A DNA stretch of 37,812 nt from assembly GCA_023667145.1 (NCBI GenBank), contig JAMPAQ010000006.1, forward strand, positions 1-37,812, in the 5' to 3' direction. Source of the stretch: Pseudoflavonifractor sp. (GTDB lineage Bacteria; Bacteroidota; Bacteroidia; Bacteroidales; Muribaculaceae). Made by a program: the position numbers and the translations under genes. Position 1 is the first letter of the stretch; every line of letters begins with the position of its first letter. Below the pieces are notes generated by a model that was given only the letters and a program-made list of their open reading frames with translations, had not been told where the DNA came from and did no database searches. Shown piece by piece: positions 6,491 through 14,160 of the stretch.

Positions 6491-7141
6491 ATGGAAGAGA
6501 CATTTTTATTTCTTATCGAGGTAGTGGGAACGGTCGCATTTGCCATCTCGGGTATACGGTTGGCGGCTGCACGGCGGTTTGATTGGTTTGGAGCCTATGC
6601 TGTCGGTCTTGTCACGGCGATTGGAGGCGGGACAGTGCGCGACGTGCTGCTTGACATCCCCGTGTTCTGGATGCAGACGTGGTGGTATCTCGCCGTGACG
6701 GGACTGTCACTTGCCGTTGTTATCATATTCAAGAAACTGTTGGTGAGCCATAACCGTATGCTGTTCACGTTTGACACGGTGGGCTTGGCGCTGTTTGTCG
6801 TGATAGGGATGCAGAAGACGCTCGCCCACGGCTATCCGATGTGGGTGGCCATAATGATGGGTATCATTACCGGCGCGTTGGGCGGGGTGGTCAGAGACAT
6901 ACTCATCAACCAGGAGCCACTGCTGTTTCGCAAGGATATATATGCGACGGCGTGTCTCGCGGGTGGTCTCGTCTATTGGATGATTGATGCAGCCGGCGGG
7001 TCGCAGTATGCGGCACAACTGGCATGTGCGGCAACGGTGATAGTGATGCGTGTGCTCGCGTTGAAATACTCGTGGTCTCTTCCCATACTCCGTAATGACT
7101 TGAATAGACCTGACACAGAACATAACTTGCAAAATGATTGA
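6491..7141 (+). CDS. Trimeric intracellular cation (TRIC/UPF0126) channel-family membrane protein
   Basis: The 216-residue protein has about seven hydrophobic segments and the family's internal duplication, seen in the paired motifs AIGGGTVRDVLL (near residue 55) and GALGGVVRDILI (near residue 138). Bacterial homologues (UPF0126/YicG type) form trimeric cation channels; their physiological role is uncertain. The ATG at 6491 starts directly at the first membrane helix, as in the family, and a promoter -7 box ends seven bases upstream. The stop overlaps the start of the GtrA gene by eight bases, indicating translational coupling. Confidence 0.88.
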   Translation: MEETFLFLIEVVGTVAFAISGIRLAAARRFDWFGAYAVGLVTAIGGGTVRDVLLDIPVFWMQTWWYLAVTGLSLAVVIIFKKLLVSHNRMLFTFDTVGLALFVVIGMQKTLAHGYPMWVAIMMGIITGALGGVVRDILINQEPLLFRKDIYATACLAGGLVYWMIDAAGGSQYAAQLACAATVIVMRVLALKYSWSLPILRNDLNRPDTEHNLQND

Positions 7142-7577
7142 TTACCGAAAAAAGGCGACAGCCGTACAATTTGTGAAATATGCCCTCGTGGGCGTGCTTA
7201 ACACGCTCGTGACACTTAGCGTCATATTTGTGTGCAAGAGCGTGATAGGGATAAATCCATTGGTATCAAATGCCATAGGCTACGTGCTTGGCGTGATTAA
7301 CTCGTTCCTGTGGAACAAGACGTGGGTATTCCGCTCCCATGACTCCTACCTGCGTGAGGCGGCGATATTTCTCGTCGGATTCCTGATATGCTATGGTCTC
7401 CAGTTCCTTACGGTCTGGGTGCTGAGCTATAAGTCACCGCTTAATGACTTTGAGTGGAACATAATCGGATTTGTACTCAGCGGCTATGGGCTCGCGACAC
7501 TCGTGGGCAACCTCGTCTACACGATAGCCAACTATATCTACAACAAACTCGTCACATTCCGTCGCGGTTCCCTTTGA
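7134..7577 (+). CDS. GtrA-like family membrane protein
   Basis: The 147-residue protein has four predicted membrane helices and the GtrA-family features FVKYALVGVLNTLVTL at the N-terminus, then NAIGYVLGVINSFLWNKTWVF, and a C-terminal NLVYTIANYIYNKLVTFR. Family members are implicated in moving polyprenyl-linked sugars across the inner membrane for cell-surface polysaccharide modification. No glycosyltransferase is adjacent, so the substrate is unknown. It overlaps the TRIC gene by eight bases and is probably cotranscribed with it. Confidence 0.88.
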   Translation: MIDYRKKATAVQFVKYALVGVLNTLVTLSVIFVCKSVIGINPLVSNAIGYVLGVINSFLWNKTWVFRSHDSYLREAAIFLVGFLICYGLQFLTVWVLSYKSPLNDFEWNIIGFVLSGYGLATLVGNLVYTIANYIYNKLVTFRRGSL

Positions 7578-7611
7578 GCCCTTTGCCAAGAGGTGGAGCG
7601 GGCCGTAGCTG

Positions 7612-7619
7612 TAGATTTG
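7612..7619 (+). promoter_or_regulatory. -7 box upstream of the adenylation-domain operon
   Basis: TAGATTTG followed by C matches TAnnTTTG. It lies between the end of gtrA (7577) and the ATG at 7686, implying a leader of about 60 bases. No convincing -33 element is seen. If used, it makes the in-frame GTG at 7593 untranslated. Confidence 0.45.
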
Positions 7620-7685
7620 CCGCTGTCGGTCTCTGACAAAAACGGTGTCCCGGTTGTTTATAGGTCAGAAAAACATGTAAGACTT

Positions 7686-9131
7686 ATGGGAAACACCGTA
7701 TACAGCCGCTTCAGGAGTCAGGTCGACCAGGTGCCAGGCGCTGTCGCGATAGTGGAGGATGGACGTAGTGTGACATATCGCGAGCTTGACGATATGGCCG
7801 ATGCCATCATGTCCAAGTTTTATGATCGGGAATACAAGCTTGTCGGAATCGTCATGTCGCACGGTATAGAGATGATAGCGGCCATGCTCGCTGTCCTCAA
7901 GAGCGGAGCCGCGTATGTTCCGGCTGAGAAGTCATTGCCCTCTGACCGTCGCAAGTACATGATGAGGACAGCCGGGGTGGGGCTGGTGATTGATGACGAG
8001 TATTGTCGTGATCTGCATCCCGTGTCAGTGGCGATGGTCGACCGTTCGACACCCGACGGACTGGCCTACATACTCTATACTTCCGGCACGACGGGACGGC
8101 CCAAGGGGGTTGAGGTTGAAAACCATAGTGTCGTCAACTATGCCGAGGCATTCGAGTCCGAGTTTCACGTCCGTCCCGGCGATGTCATGCTACAGTATTC
8201 GGTATGCTCCTTTGATATATTTGTCGAGGAGGTCTATACAACGTTGCTCAACGGCGCTACTCTCGCTATCCCGTCGTCAGAGGTGATGGCCGGAGGCTTG
8301 ACGGCACTGATGGATTTTGTCAGGCGGCATGGCGTCACCGAGATAAGCGGATTTCCCTATCTGCTTGCCGAGATGAACAGGCTGGAGTCATTGCCCGTGT
8401 CGTTGCGGCTCCTAATCAGCGGAGGAGACGTGATAAGGGCGGGTTATATCGACCGTCTCCGTGACATGGGCCCCGAGATTTACAACACCTACGGGCCGTC
8501 GGAGACAACGGTATGCTCCAACTACTTCCGATGTGACAATGCCGAGGCTCTTGCTGATGGCACCTTCCCGGTCGGCCATCCCGTAAAGGGGGTGACAGTA
8601 AAGATTATGGATGACTCCCTGCACGAAGTGCCTCAGGGGGATGTCGGGGAAATCTGCATATTCGGTGAAGGCGTCTCCCGGGGCTATGTGGGAAATCCAC
8701 CCGAGAGCAAGAACTTCGTGCATATTCCCAACGGGACATGTATGTACCGCAGTGGCGATATGGGCTATTACCTCCCCGACGGCAACCTCGCGTTCCTGCA
8801 TCGGCGTGACGATCAGGTGATGATACTCGGCAAACGCGTCGAGCCGGAAGAGGTGGAGAATGTACTCAATGCGTGTCCGTGTGTCGAACGTGGCATTGTC
8901 CGCGCCTTTACCGACGACTACGGATTGGCCTATCTTGTGGCATATTTCATCCCCGTCAACCGTAAGGAATGTACACTACATAACATCAAGGAATACCTGC
9001 GGTCGGAGCTTACCGACTTCATGATACCCGAGTTCTTTGTGGAGGTGAGGGATATTCCGCTCAATCAGCATGGCAAGGTTGACATGGATGCCCTGCCTAT
9101 AGTGATGAAGGAAGGAGGACTCTATGATTGA
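7686..9131 (+). CDS. Stand-alone amino-acid adenylation-domain protein (NRPS-like)
   Basis: This 481-residue protein is one complete ANL-superfamily adenylation domain of the NRPS type, which activates a carboxylate (usually an amino acid) as its AMP ester. Core motifs in order are: A2 LKSGAAYVPAE, A3 YILYTSGTTGRPKGVEVEN (residues 128-146), A4 SFDIFVEE with the Asp (residue 177) that normally binds the alpha-amino group, A5 NTYGPSETTVC, A7 YRSGD, A8 DDQVMILGKRVEPEEVE, and A10 PLNQHGKVD with the catalytic Lys 464. It ends shortly after A10: no phosphopantetheine carrier, condensation or thioesterase domain is fused. The start at 7686 is chosen from a -7 box at 7612 and because A domains usually begin about here. 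It overlaps the GNAT gene by eight bases. Substrate and acceptor are unknown. Confidence 0.88.
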   Translation: MGNTVYSRFRSQVDQVPGAVAIVEDGRSVTYRELDDMADAIMSKFYDREYKLVGIVMSHGIEMIAAMLAVLKSGAAYVPAEKSLPSDRRKYMMRTAGVGLVIDDEYCRDLHPVSVAMVDRSTPDGLAYILYTSGTTGRPKGVEVENHSVVNYAEAFESEFHVRPGDVMLQYSVCSFDIFVEEVYTTLLNGATLAIPSSEVMAGGLTALMDFVRRHGVTEISGFPYLLAEMNRLESLPVSLRLLISGGDVIRAGYIDRLRDMGPEIYNTYGPSETTVCSNYFRCDNAEALADGTFPVGHPVKGVTVKIMDDSLHEVPQGDVGEICIFGEGVSRGYVGNPPESKNFVHIPNGTCMYRSGDMGYYLPDGNLAFLHRRDDQVMILGKRVEPEEVENVLNACPCVERGIVRAFTDDYGLAYLVAYFIPVNRKECTLHNIKEYLRSELTDFMIPEFFVEVRDIPLNQHGKVDMDALPIVMKEGGLYD

Positions 9132-9570
9132 GATACGTGAGTGCCGGGATGTTGAAGAGTTGATGGCATGGCGTGGGGAGGTCATACTGAATGTATTTGG
9201 CGTCATCGCCTCTCCGGCGCTTATGGCGGCAAATCGGGAGTATTACCGGCAGTATGTCGCTGATGGGACTCATCTTGGATTTGTGGCGTCATGCGATGGC
9301 GAGGATGTCGGTTGCGGGGCGATATGCCTGTCTGATGAATTGCCGTCGCCCGATAATCCGTCAGGGCGCTGTGCCTACCTGATGAATATCTACGTCAGGG
9401 AGCGATACCGCCATCATGGCATAGCCGGCTCGTTGGTAAACCATCTTGTGGACGAGGCGAAACGGCTGGGATGCGGGAAGATATATCTTGAATCTACCGA
9501 TGCAGCCAAACATCTGTATCGGTCGTGTGGTTTTAATGATATGGAAAATATGATGAAATATGAGGATTGA
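9124..9570 (+). CDS. GNAT-family N-acetyltransferase
   Basis: The 148-residue protein has the GNAT fold. Acetyl-CoA-binding motif A is NIYVRERYRHHGIAGSLVNHLVDEAKRLG (written here as two adjoining stretches: NIYVRERYRHHG and IAGSLVNHLVDEAKRLG), followed by YLESTDAAKHLYRSCGF as motif B. Such enzymes transfer acetyl or other acyl groups to amines. Start ATGATTGA overlaps the stop of the adenylation gene, and its own end overlaps the next gene by 11 bases, so the three products are translationally coupled and probably act in one pathway. It could N-acylate the amino acid or amide made by the adenylation enzyme; that is inference. Confidence 0.85.
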   Translation: MIEIRECRDVEELMAWRGEVILNVFGVIASPALMAANREYYRQYVADGTHLGFVASCDGEDVGCGAICLSDELPSPDNPSGRCAYLMNIYVRERYRHHGIAGSLVNHLVDEAKRLGCGKIYLESTDAAKHLYRSCGFNDMENMMKYED

Positions 9571-10237
9571 GGAGTTTGACATAGGAACGTTGCATATATG
9601 CTGCGCCATCCGGCCAGATACGGCGAATGTCGCCTACATGCTATACCCGATGGATATGCTACAGGATTGGATAGCGGATGCCGCTGAGATGTACGGGACA
9701 TCAATCGTGGTGATTACAGGCATGGACTGGGACAACGACCTCACTCCGTGGCCGGCTCCCGGCGAGCCAAAGGGGTGTCCTGATTTTGAGGGCCACGCTC
9801 ACCGGTTTCTTGATACGCTTACGGGGAGTGTCATCCCTACGGTCGAGCGGCGTTATGGTATGGCCGATGCGATTGTCAGGACATTGGTAGGCGTATCTCT
9901 GTCGGGGCTGTTCACCCTGTGGCAATGGCCGCTGTGTGACAAGTTCAGGAACATAGCCACGCTGTCGGGCTCGTACTGGTATGAAGACTTTGAGCAATGG
10001 GTATTCCGGCAGTCGTTCTCTGACAAGACAGGCCGTTGCTACATGCTCCTTGGGGTTGACGAGCCGCACAGTGCCGTACCCGCTTTCCGCAGGGTAGGGT
10101 CGTGTACGGAGAATATTGTGGGATACTTGCGCCGGCAGGGAGTCGATGTCACCTATAACACCGTACCTGGAAATCACTTTCAGTTTGCGATAGAACGTCT
10201 CGACAAGGCATTTTCAAATATATATAAACACAAATAG
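9560..10237 (+). CDS. Alpha/beta-hydrolase, putative esterase family
   Basis: The 225-residue protein resembles the putative esterase family (PF00756 type) that includes siderophore esterases and antigen-85-like acyltransferases. The nucleophile elbow is GVSLSG with Ser 113, and a C-terminal GNHFQF carries the likely catalytic His 206. The acidic residue may lie in LGVDEPH near 165. There is no signal peptide, so it should act in the cytoplasm. It overlaps the GNAT gene by 11 bases and is followed after four bases by the MmcQ gene. Within the operon it could release, transfer or hydrolyse an ester or thioester product of the adenylation enzyme. The identity as hydrolase is fairly secure, the substrate unknown. 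Confidence 0.75.
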   Translation: MRIEEFDIGTLHICCAIRPDTANVAYMLYPMDMLQDWIADAAEMYGTSIVVITGMDWDNDLTPWPAPGEPKGCPDFEGHAHRFLDTLTGSVIPTVERRYGMADAIVRTLVGVSLSGLFTLWQWPLCDKFRNIATLSGSYWYEDFEQWVFRQSFSDKTGRCYMLLGVDEPHSAVPAFRRVGSCTENIVGYLRRQGVDVTYNTVPGNHFQFAIERLDKAFSNIYKHK

Positions 10238-10241
10238 AGTC

Positions 10242-10601
10242 ATGAATATAGAAGAATTAAGGGAATACTGTCTCTCGTTGCCACAGGTTGTTGAAAACCA
10301 GCCTTGGACAGAGCCACAATATGAGATGCTTATCACCTACAAGATTGGTGGTAAATGGTTTGTGCTTGCCGATCCTGACAAGAAGTTCATAGACGTGAAG
10401 TGTGATCCCGAGACAATCGCTGATATGCAGAGTCATTATCAGGGCGCTTTTCCGGCATGGCACATGAACAAGGAGCATTGGCTCGGCGTGACGTTGGCAT
10501 CAGATATCCCGGATGGGACAATCAAGAAGCTCATCAGAGACGGGTATGATATGGTTGTAGCGAAATTGCCTAAGAAGACGCGTGATGAGCTGGCCCTGTG
10601 A
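10242..10601 (+). CDS. MmcQ/YjbR family DNA-binding-fold protein
   Basis: The 119-residue protein matches the MmcQ/YjbR family: it begins MNIEELREYCLSLPQVVENQPW, has the central GGKWFVLADPD and DVKCDPE strands, and ends with helices around HWLGVTLASDIPDGTIKKLIRDGYDMVVAKLPKK. Proteins of this fold have a CyaY-like or double-wing structure. MmcQ is named from a mitomycin cluster, and most members have no known function. It is the last gene of the adenylation operon, four bases after the hydrolase. The conserved placement of such a gene in a biosynthetic operon is suggestive, not proof of a shared role. Confidence 0.85.
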   Translation: MNIEELREYCLSLPQVVENQPWTEPQYEMLITYKIGGKWFVLADPDKKFIDVKCDPETIADMQSHYQGAFPAWHMNKEHWLGVTLASDIPDGTIKKLIRDGYDMVVAKLPKKTRDELAL

Positions 10602-10650
10602 GTGACAGTCGCACAAACGGTATCTCTACAGGCGAAAATTGGGCGGAACG

Positions 10651-11421
10651 TTATTTGCGGGGACAGAGATACTGTCCCTTATGAGCGGTAGCGTTGCCGT
10701 AGGCCACGGCATGGTGGGGACAGACATGGTAACACCGCAAGCACATGGCGCATCGGTCGCCCCACACCGGGTAACTGTCGGCTCCGATGGTGATATTTTC
10801 CATGGGACACTCGCGGCTGCAACGTCCGCATGTTGTGCAATCGTCAGTGGTGTGGAACGGTTTAGCCGACATTCCCCATCGGCGGTATAGCGGAAACACG
10901 ATACGTGTCTTGCCCCAGGCCCATGATCCGGTCTCGACATCGTCTCCCTGCCAGCGCTCCTTGACACTCCGCGCCACAGTAGCAATGCGCATCGGGACGG
11001 CAGCGAGTTTCTGCTTCTCGACATCCTTGGGGTCTACATCAAATCCCGGCAGCAGTGTATAGTTATTGGGCATCTGTACCGAGAATGTCGCGTCAGGCTC
11101 ACGGTCATGTTCAAGAATCGCCTTGCGCCACATCTTGTGGGCAAGTCCGATGTCGTCACCACAGGTACACATCATGTAGTGGTAGTTGTCGGGAAAGAGA
11201 GTCAGTCTGACATGGCGTATAAATGCCAGCACAAGCGGCGGTACGCCCCATGAGTGAATGGGGAAGACCCATCCCACCGGCTCCGACTCATCGAGCTCAT
11301 AGCTCATCTCTTTGTGGAGCAACGCGTGTGCCATATCGACGACGCGCTTTTCGCCAAGCTGCTCGGCAAGCAGCAGCGCCGCATAGCGGCTGTTGCCTGT
11401 GCCTGTGAAGTAAAATATCAT
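10651..11421 (-). CDS. EFR1-type flavodoxin/ferredoxin fusion protein
   Basis: The 256-residue protein joins an N-terminal flavodoxin-like domain (MIFYFTGTGNSRYAA, FMN phosphate loop; FPIHSWGVPP) to a C-terminal bacterial ferredoxin domain with two [4Fe-4S] motifs: CTTCGRCSREC (Cys 195, 198, 201, 205) and CAMCLRCYHVC (Cys 224, 227, 230, 234). EFR1 proteins are cytoplasmic electron carriers of anaerobes; their partners are mostly unknown. It begins 18 bases after the DUF2027/Smr gene and is probably its operon partner. It converges on the MmcQ gene with a 49-base gap in which no clear terminator is seen. Confidence 0.9.
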   Translation of the reverse strand: MIFYFTGTGNSRYAALLLAEQLGEKRVVDMAHALLHKEMSYELDESEPVGWVFPIHSWGVPPLVLAFIRHVRLTLFPDNYHYMMCTCGDDIGLAHKMWRKAILEHDREPDATFSVQMPNNYTLLPGFDVDPKDVEKQKLAAVPMRIATVARSVKERWQGDDVETGSWAWGKTRIVFPLYRRWGMSAKPFHTTDDCTTCGRCSRECPMENITIGADSYPVWGDRCAMCLRCYHVCPHHAVAYGNATAHKGQYLCPRK

Positions 11422-11439
11422 GGCTTATCTGTTTTTCAG

Positions 11440-12546
11440 TTATCGTATTGTCACCTGCGTGGCTCCGAAACCATACTCACGGAACGACGCATCCTGGACA
11501 TCACACTGTGGCCACGACTTCCTTAGCTCCTTGAGCAGCGCGGCCCTCAGGACTCCCTCCCCCTTGCCGTGGATAAACACTATTTTCTGCCCCTTGTGCC
11601 CCTTGTTCTCGTCCATGACACGCCGGAACTCACGCAGCTGTACTTCAAGCATATCAGAGTTGGACAATCCCGCCGAGGAGTCAAGCAGTTCGTTGATGTG
11701 GAGGTCTACCTCCACGATTCCCGGGCGCTTGGGGTGCTTCTCCACCGGTCGTCGTGATGGCTTGTCGGCATCGCGTTTGAGCCGCATGGCTCTTTCCAGT
11801 TCCCCGGAGTCAATCACCATGGGACGCTGAGGTATGTCATCCTTTACGATGGGTATCTCAATGACCGGGGAGTCAAAGTAGATGCTGTCGTGAAAGCAAT
11901 GGAGTTTGAAAAATTTTGTCGTGTCGAGCCTGTTTTCCACAGCCACCGGGGCCTTGAGCGCAAACTCCTTGTCGCGCTTGAATGCTATGTATTGTACCGC
12001 CACGCGGTCCATCGACGTGAGGTCCTCACGGGCTATCTCGCCGAGATGCACCTGTGTAGACGGTTCGACGATGCCGGCAAACCGAGTCATCCATCCGGCT
12101 TCATCGGCACGTGTCAGGTAGGTGAAATACAGATAGTAGTTGGAGTCGTTGACGAGGTATGCGTCATAGGTGGTGGTCGTCAGATGCTTAATCTCACGCG
12201 GCTCGTATGCGAGTACCACGTTAAGCAGCTCACCCTCGCGGGTCTCGGGAGCTGCCGGGACTTTAGGCATGGTGTCGAGCTCGGGGACGGCGGTCTTGGG
12301 CGCGGGGGTCGGCTCACTGGCTTTAGGCGCGCTTTTTCCATAAAATCCACCGGCCTTGACGGGATCCACATATTTGCTCTTACCGGGAGCCGCGCCTGCC
12401 GCCGGGGTGACAACCACACACTCCCTGACAAGGACAGGTGTCTCAAAACCGTCCTCATCGACATAGGCCATGTTGCCATCAACTCTCACTACACGTCCGC
12501 CACCTGTGGTGTTGAGGTAGCGTACTATATCACCGACTTGTATCAT
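11440..12546 (-). CDS. DUF2027 and Smr domain protein
   Basis: From the ATG at 12546 the protein has 368 residues. The N-terminal KOW-like segment (MIQVGDIVRYLNTTGGGRVV, DEDGFETPVLVRECVVV) and the central beta-rich region are typical of Bacteroidetes DUF2027 proteins. A Pro/Ala/Lys-rich linker separates them. The C-terminal Smr domain has VDLHINEL and the catalytic-type motif FIHGKGEGVLRAAL; Smr domains nick or bind branched nucleic acids or act on mRNA. An in-frame ATG at 12720 is upstream of the promoter (12588-12618) and therefore rejected. The role of the fusion is not established. Confidence 0.9.
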   Translation of the reverse strand: MIQVGDIVRYLNTTGGGRVVRVDGNMAYVDEDGFETPVLVRECVVVTPAAGAAPGKSKYVDPVKAGGFYGKSAPKASEPTPAPKTAVPELDTMPKVPAAPETREGELLNVVLAYEPREIKHLTTTTYDAYLVNDSNYYLYFTYLTRADEAGWMTRFAGIVEPSTQVHLGEIAREDLTSMDRVAVQYIAFKRDKEFALKAPVAVENRLDTTKFFKLHCFHDSIYFDSPVIEIPIVKDDIPQRPMVIDSGELERAMRLKRDADKPSRRPVEKHPKRPGIVEVDLHINELLDSSAGLSNSDMLEVQLREFRRVMDENKGHKGQKIVFIHGKGEGVLRAALLKELRKSWPQCDVQDASFREYGFGATQVTIR

Positions 12547-12587
12547 TGTGTATGGTATTTGCGTTAAACAGGGATGCTCGTTTATTG

Positions 12588-12618
12588 CAAAGTTAGGGTA
12601 TTGGGCCGAAACATCAAA
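12588..12618 (-). promoter_or_regulatory. Promoter of the DUF2027/Smr-EFR1 genes
   Basis: On the minus strand TTTG (12615-12618), a 19-base spacer and TAACTTTG (12588-12595) match the Bacteroidetes consensus exactly. The -7 box lies 41 bases before the ATG at 12546 and decides that start. Confidence 0.8.
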
Positions 12619-12622
12619 ATAA

Positions 12623-12655
12623 TTTGCCGCGTCAGCCATATATTTAGTACCTTTG
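12623..12655 (+). promoter_or_regulatory. Promoter of the metalloprotease-PorE-GSCFA-MurF operon
   Basis: TTTG (12623-12626), a 21-base spacer and TACCTTTG (12648-12655) form a good plus-strand match. The leader to the ATG at 12829 would be about 170 bases. Its -33 box lies next to that of the divergent DUF2027 promoter, so the two polymerases may interfere. Confidence 0.6.
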
Positions 12656-12828
12656 ACACTGCGATAGCCCATGGAGGCTGTACGCGGTCGGGTCATGATG
12701 TCACGGCGCGGAATGGACACGGTAAAATCCCGCCGGATAGAATAATCGGGCGGCGGTTACGTTAATAATATGATATGGAGGCGGCACGCTGTCGCCTTGA
12801 ATGCTTAACCGGATTTGTAACAACAGAT

Positions 12829-14145
12829 ATGAGAATATATAATCTGCTGATAATGATGCTGACAGTCATGTCGGCGCTCGTGTTTCAGTCATGCGAGAAG
12901 GATGAGGCCCCGACACTGTCGGTGACTCAGGAGAGATTTGAGGATGTGGATCCCGATGGAGTCACACTAAATGTCAGCATACTGACCAATCAATCGTGGA
13001 GTGTGTCATCGTCGGAAGACTGGTGTGAGGTGTTTCCCACGGAGGGGCGCGGTAATTGTCGGTTGACGCTCACCGTTGGCCCCAATCCCTCCGACCATGA
13101 GCGTCGTGCGACAATCACCGTGGGCGCGACGACAAGCTCACACCGCGCCACCGTGGAGATAGTGCAGTCGGCGGGGGCATCGTCAATCGAGGAGTATCGC
13201 TATAGCCTCCCCGTGATATTCCACGTACTTTATAAGTCGGCTGACGACAGGTTGCAGTATGTCGATGCGGACAGGCTGTCTGACATACTCGATGAGGTAA
13301 ACCGCAAGTACCGTGACAATTACCGAGGTGTCGATATGGGCATAACGTTCACCCTCGCCACGGCTGACAAGTCGGGCAACCGGCTGTCAACCCCCGGTGT
13401 GGAGTATGTGCGGTGGGAGGAGGTCTATCCGATTGATTGCATGACATTCATGAACGATGAGTCAGGACGTTATGTCAAGTATCTTTGGGATCCAAACAAG
13501 TATATAAATGTCATGGTGTACAACTTTGCGGAGGATAGCGACAGCCAATCCATAATACTCGGAGTCTCGCATCTGCCGCTGTCATATAGCGGGACATATC
13601 TCGACGGGCTCTCGGAGGTGGAGTATGAGCACCTTACTCTCGACAACCTGTCATTCCCTTATTGCGTGTCGATAAACAGCCTCTATGCCTACGACCAGTC
13701 CACGGCAACGGAGTATAACACGGCTGATGTCACGGTGACCCTGGCGCATGAGCTTGGTCATTATCTCGGACTGCATCATGCGTTCTCAGAGACCGGGGAC
13801 GTATATGGATGCGAGGATACCGACTACTGTGCCGATACCCCAACTTACGACAAGGCAGAATATGATGACTATTGCATGTATCTGCTCGCCAATGACCCCG
13901 AAAAATTCACGTTTGACAATCTTGTCAAACGCTCAAATTGCAGCGGTGACCGCTTTGTGTCGCGCAACATAATGGACTACGCGTTCTCTTACTCCGACGA
14001 GTTCACCCCTGACCAGCGGGCGCGTACGCGTCACGTGTTGATGTACAGCCCCTTGATTCCCGGTCCCAAGGCCACTTCGGGCGGCAAGTCCAGGGCTGTG
14101 GCTCCTGCCGGTCAGGTGAAACTGCCTGTCAGGGTAGTAAGATGA
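12829..14145 (+). CDS. Zinc metalloprotease lipoprotein (M43-like) with BACON-like domain
   Basis: The 438-residue protein begins with a signal peptide and lipobox (LVFQSC), so it should be a surface or periplasmic lipoprotein. An N-terminal BACON-like beta domain follows (LNVSILTNQSWSVSS, DWCEVFPTEG, TITVGATTSS). The catalytic domain has HELGHYLGLHH (residues 307-317) with zinc ligands His 307, 311 and 317 and Glu 308. Then come the M43-type EDTDYCADTP and a Met-turn NIMDYAFSYSDEFTPDQ. This is the cytophagalysin/pappalysin-like pattern known for Bacteroidetes zinc-dependent metalloproteinase lipoproteins. The ATG at 12829 is chosen because it starts the signal peptide. It leads an envelope operon; PorE follows after 15 bases. 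Confidence 0.88.
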   Translation: MRIYNLLIMMLTVMSALVFQSCEKDEAPTLSVTQERFEDVDPDGVTLNVSILTNQSWSVSSSEDWCEVFPTEGRGNCRLTLTVGPNPSDHERRATITVGATTSSHRATVEIVQSAGASSIEEYRYSLPVIFHVLYKSADDRLQYVDADRLSDILDEVNRKYRDNYRGVDMGITFTLATADKSGNRLSTPGVEYVRWEEVYPIDCMTFMNDESGRYVKYLWDPNKYINVMVYNFAEDSDSQSIILGVSHLPLSYSGTYLDGLSEVEYEHLTLDNLSFPYCVSINSLYAYDQSTATEYNTADVTVTLAHELGHYLGLHHAFSETGDVYGCEDTDYCADTPTYDKAEYDDYCMYLLANDPEKFTFDNLVKRSNCSGDRFVSRNIMDYAFSYSDEFTPDQRARTRHVLMYSPLIPGPKATSGGKSRAVAPAGQVKLPVRVVR

Positions 14146-14160
14146 CATGACTATCTATAG

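Noticed and set aside
11890..12567. Open plus-strand frame of 225 codons opposite the DUF2027/Smr gene
   Set aside because: It shadows a conserved gene with a consensus promoter on the other strand; its composition shows no domain or signal.
12547..12720. Upstream in-frame start for the DUF2027/Smr gene
   Set aside because: It lies upstream of the exact-match promoter, and family members begin at the MIQVGD-like motif.
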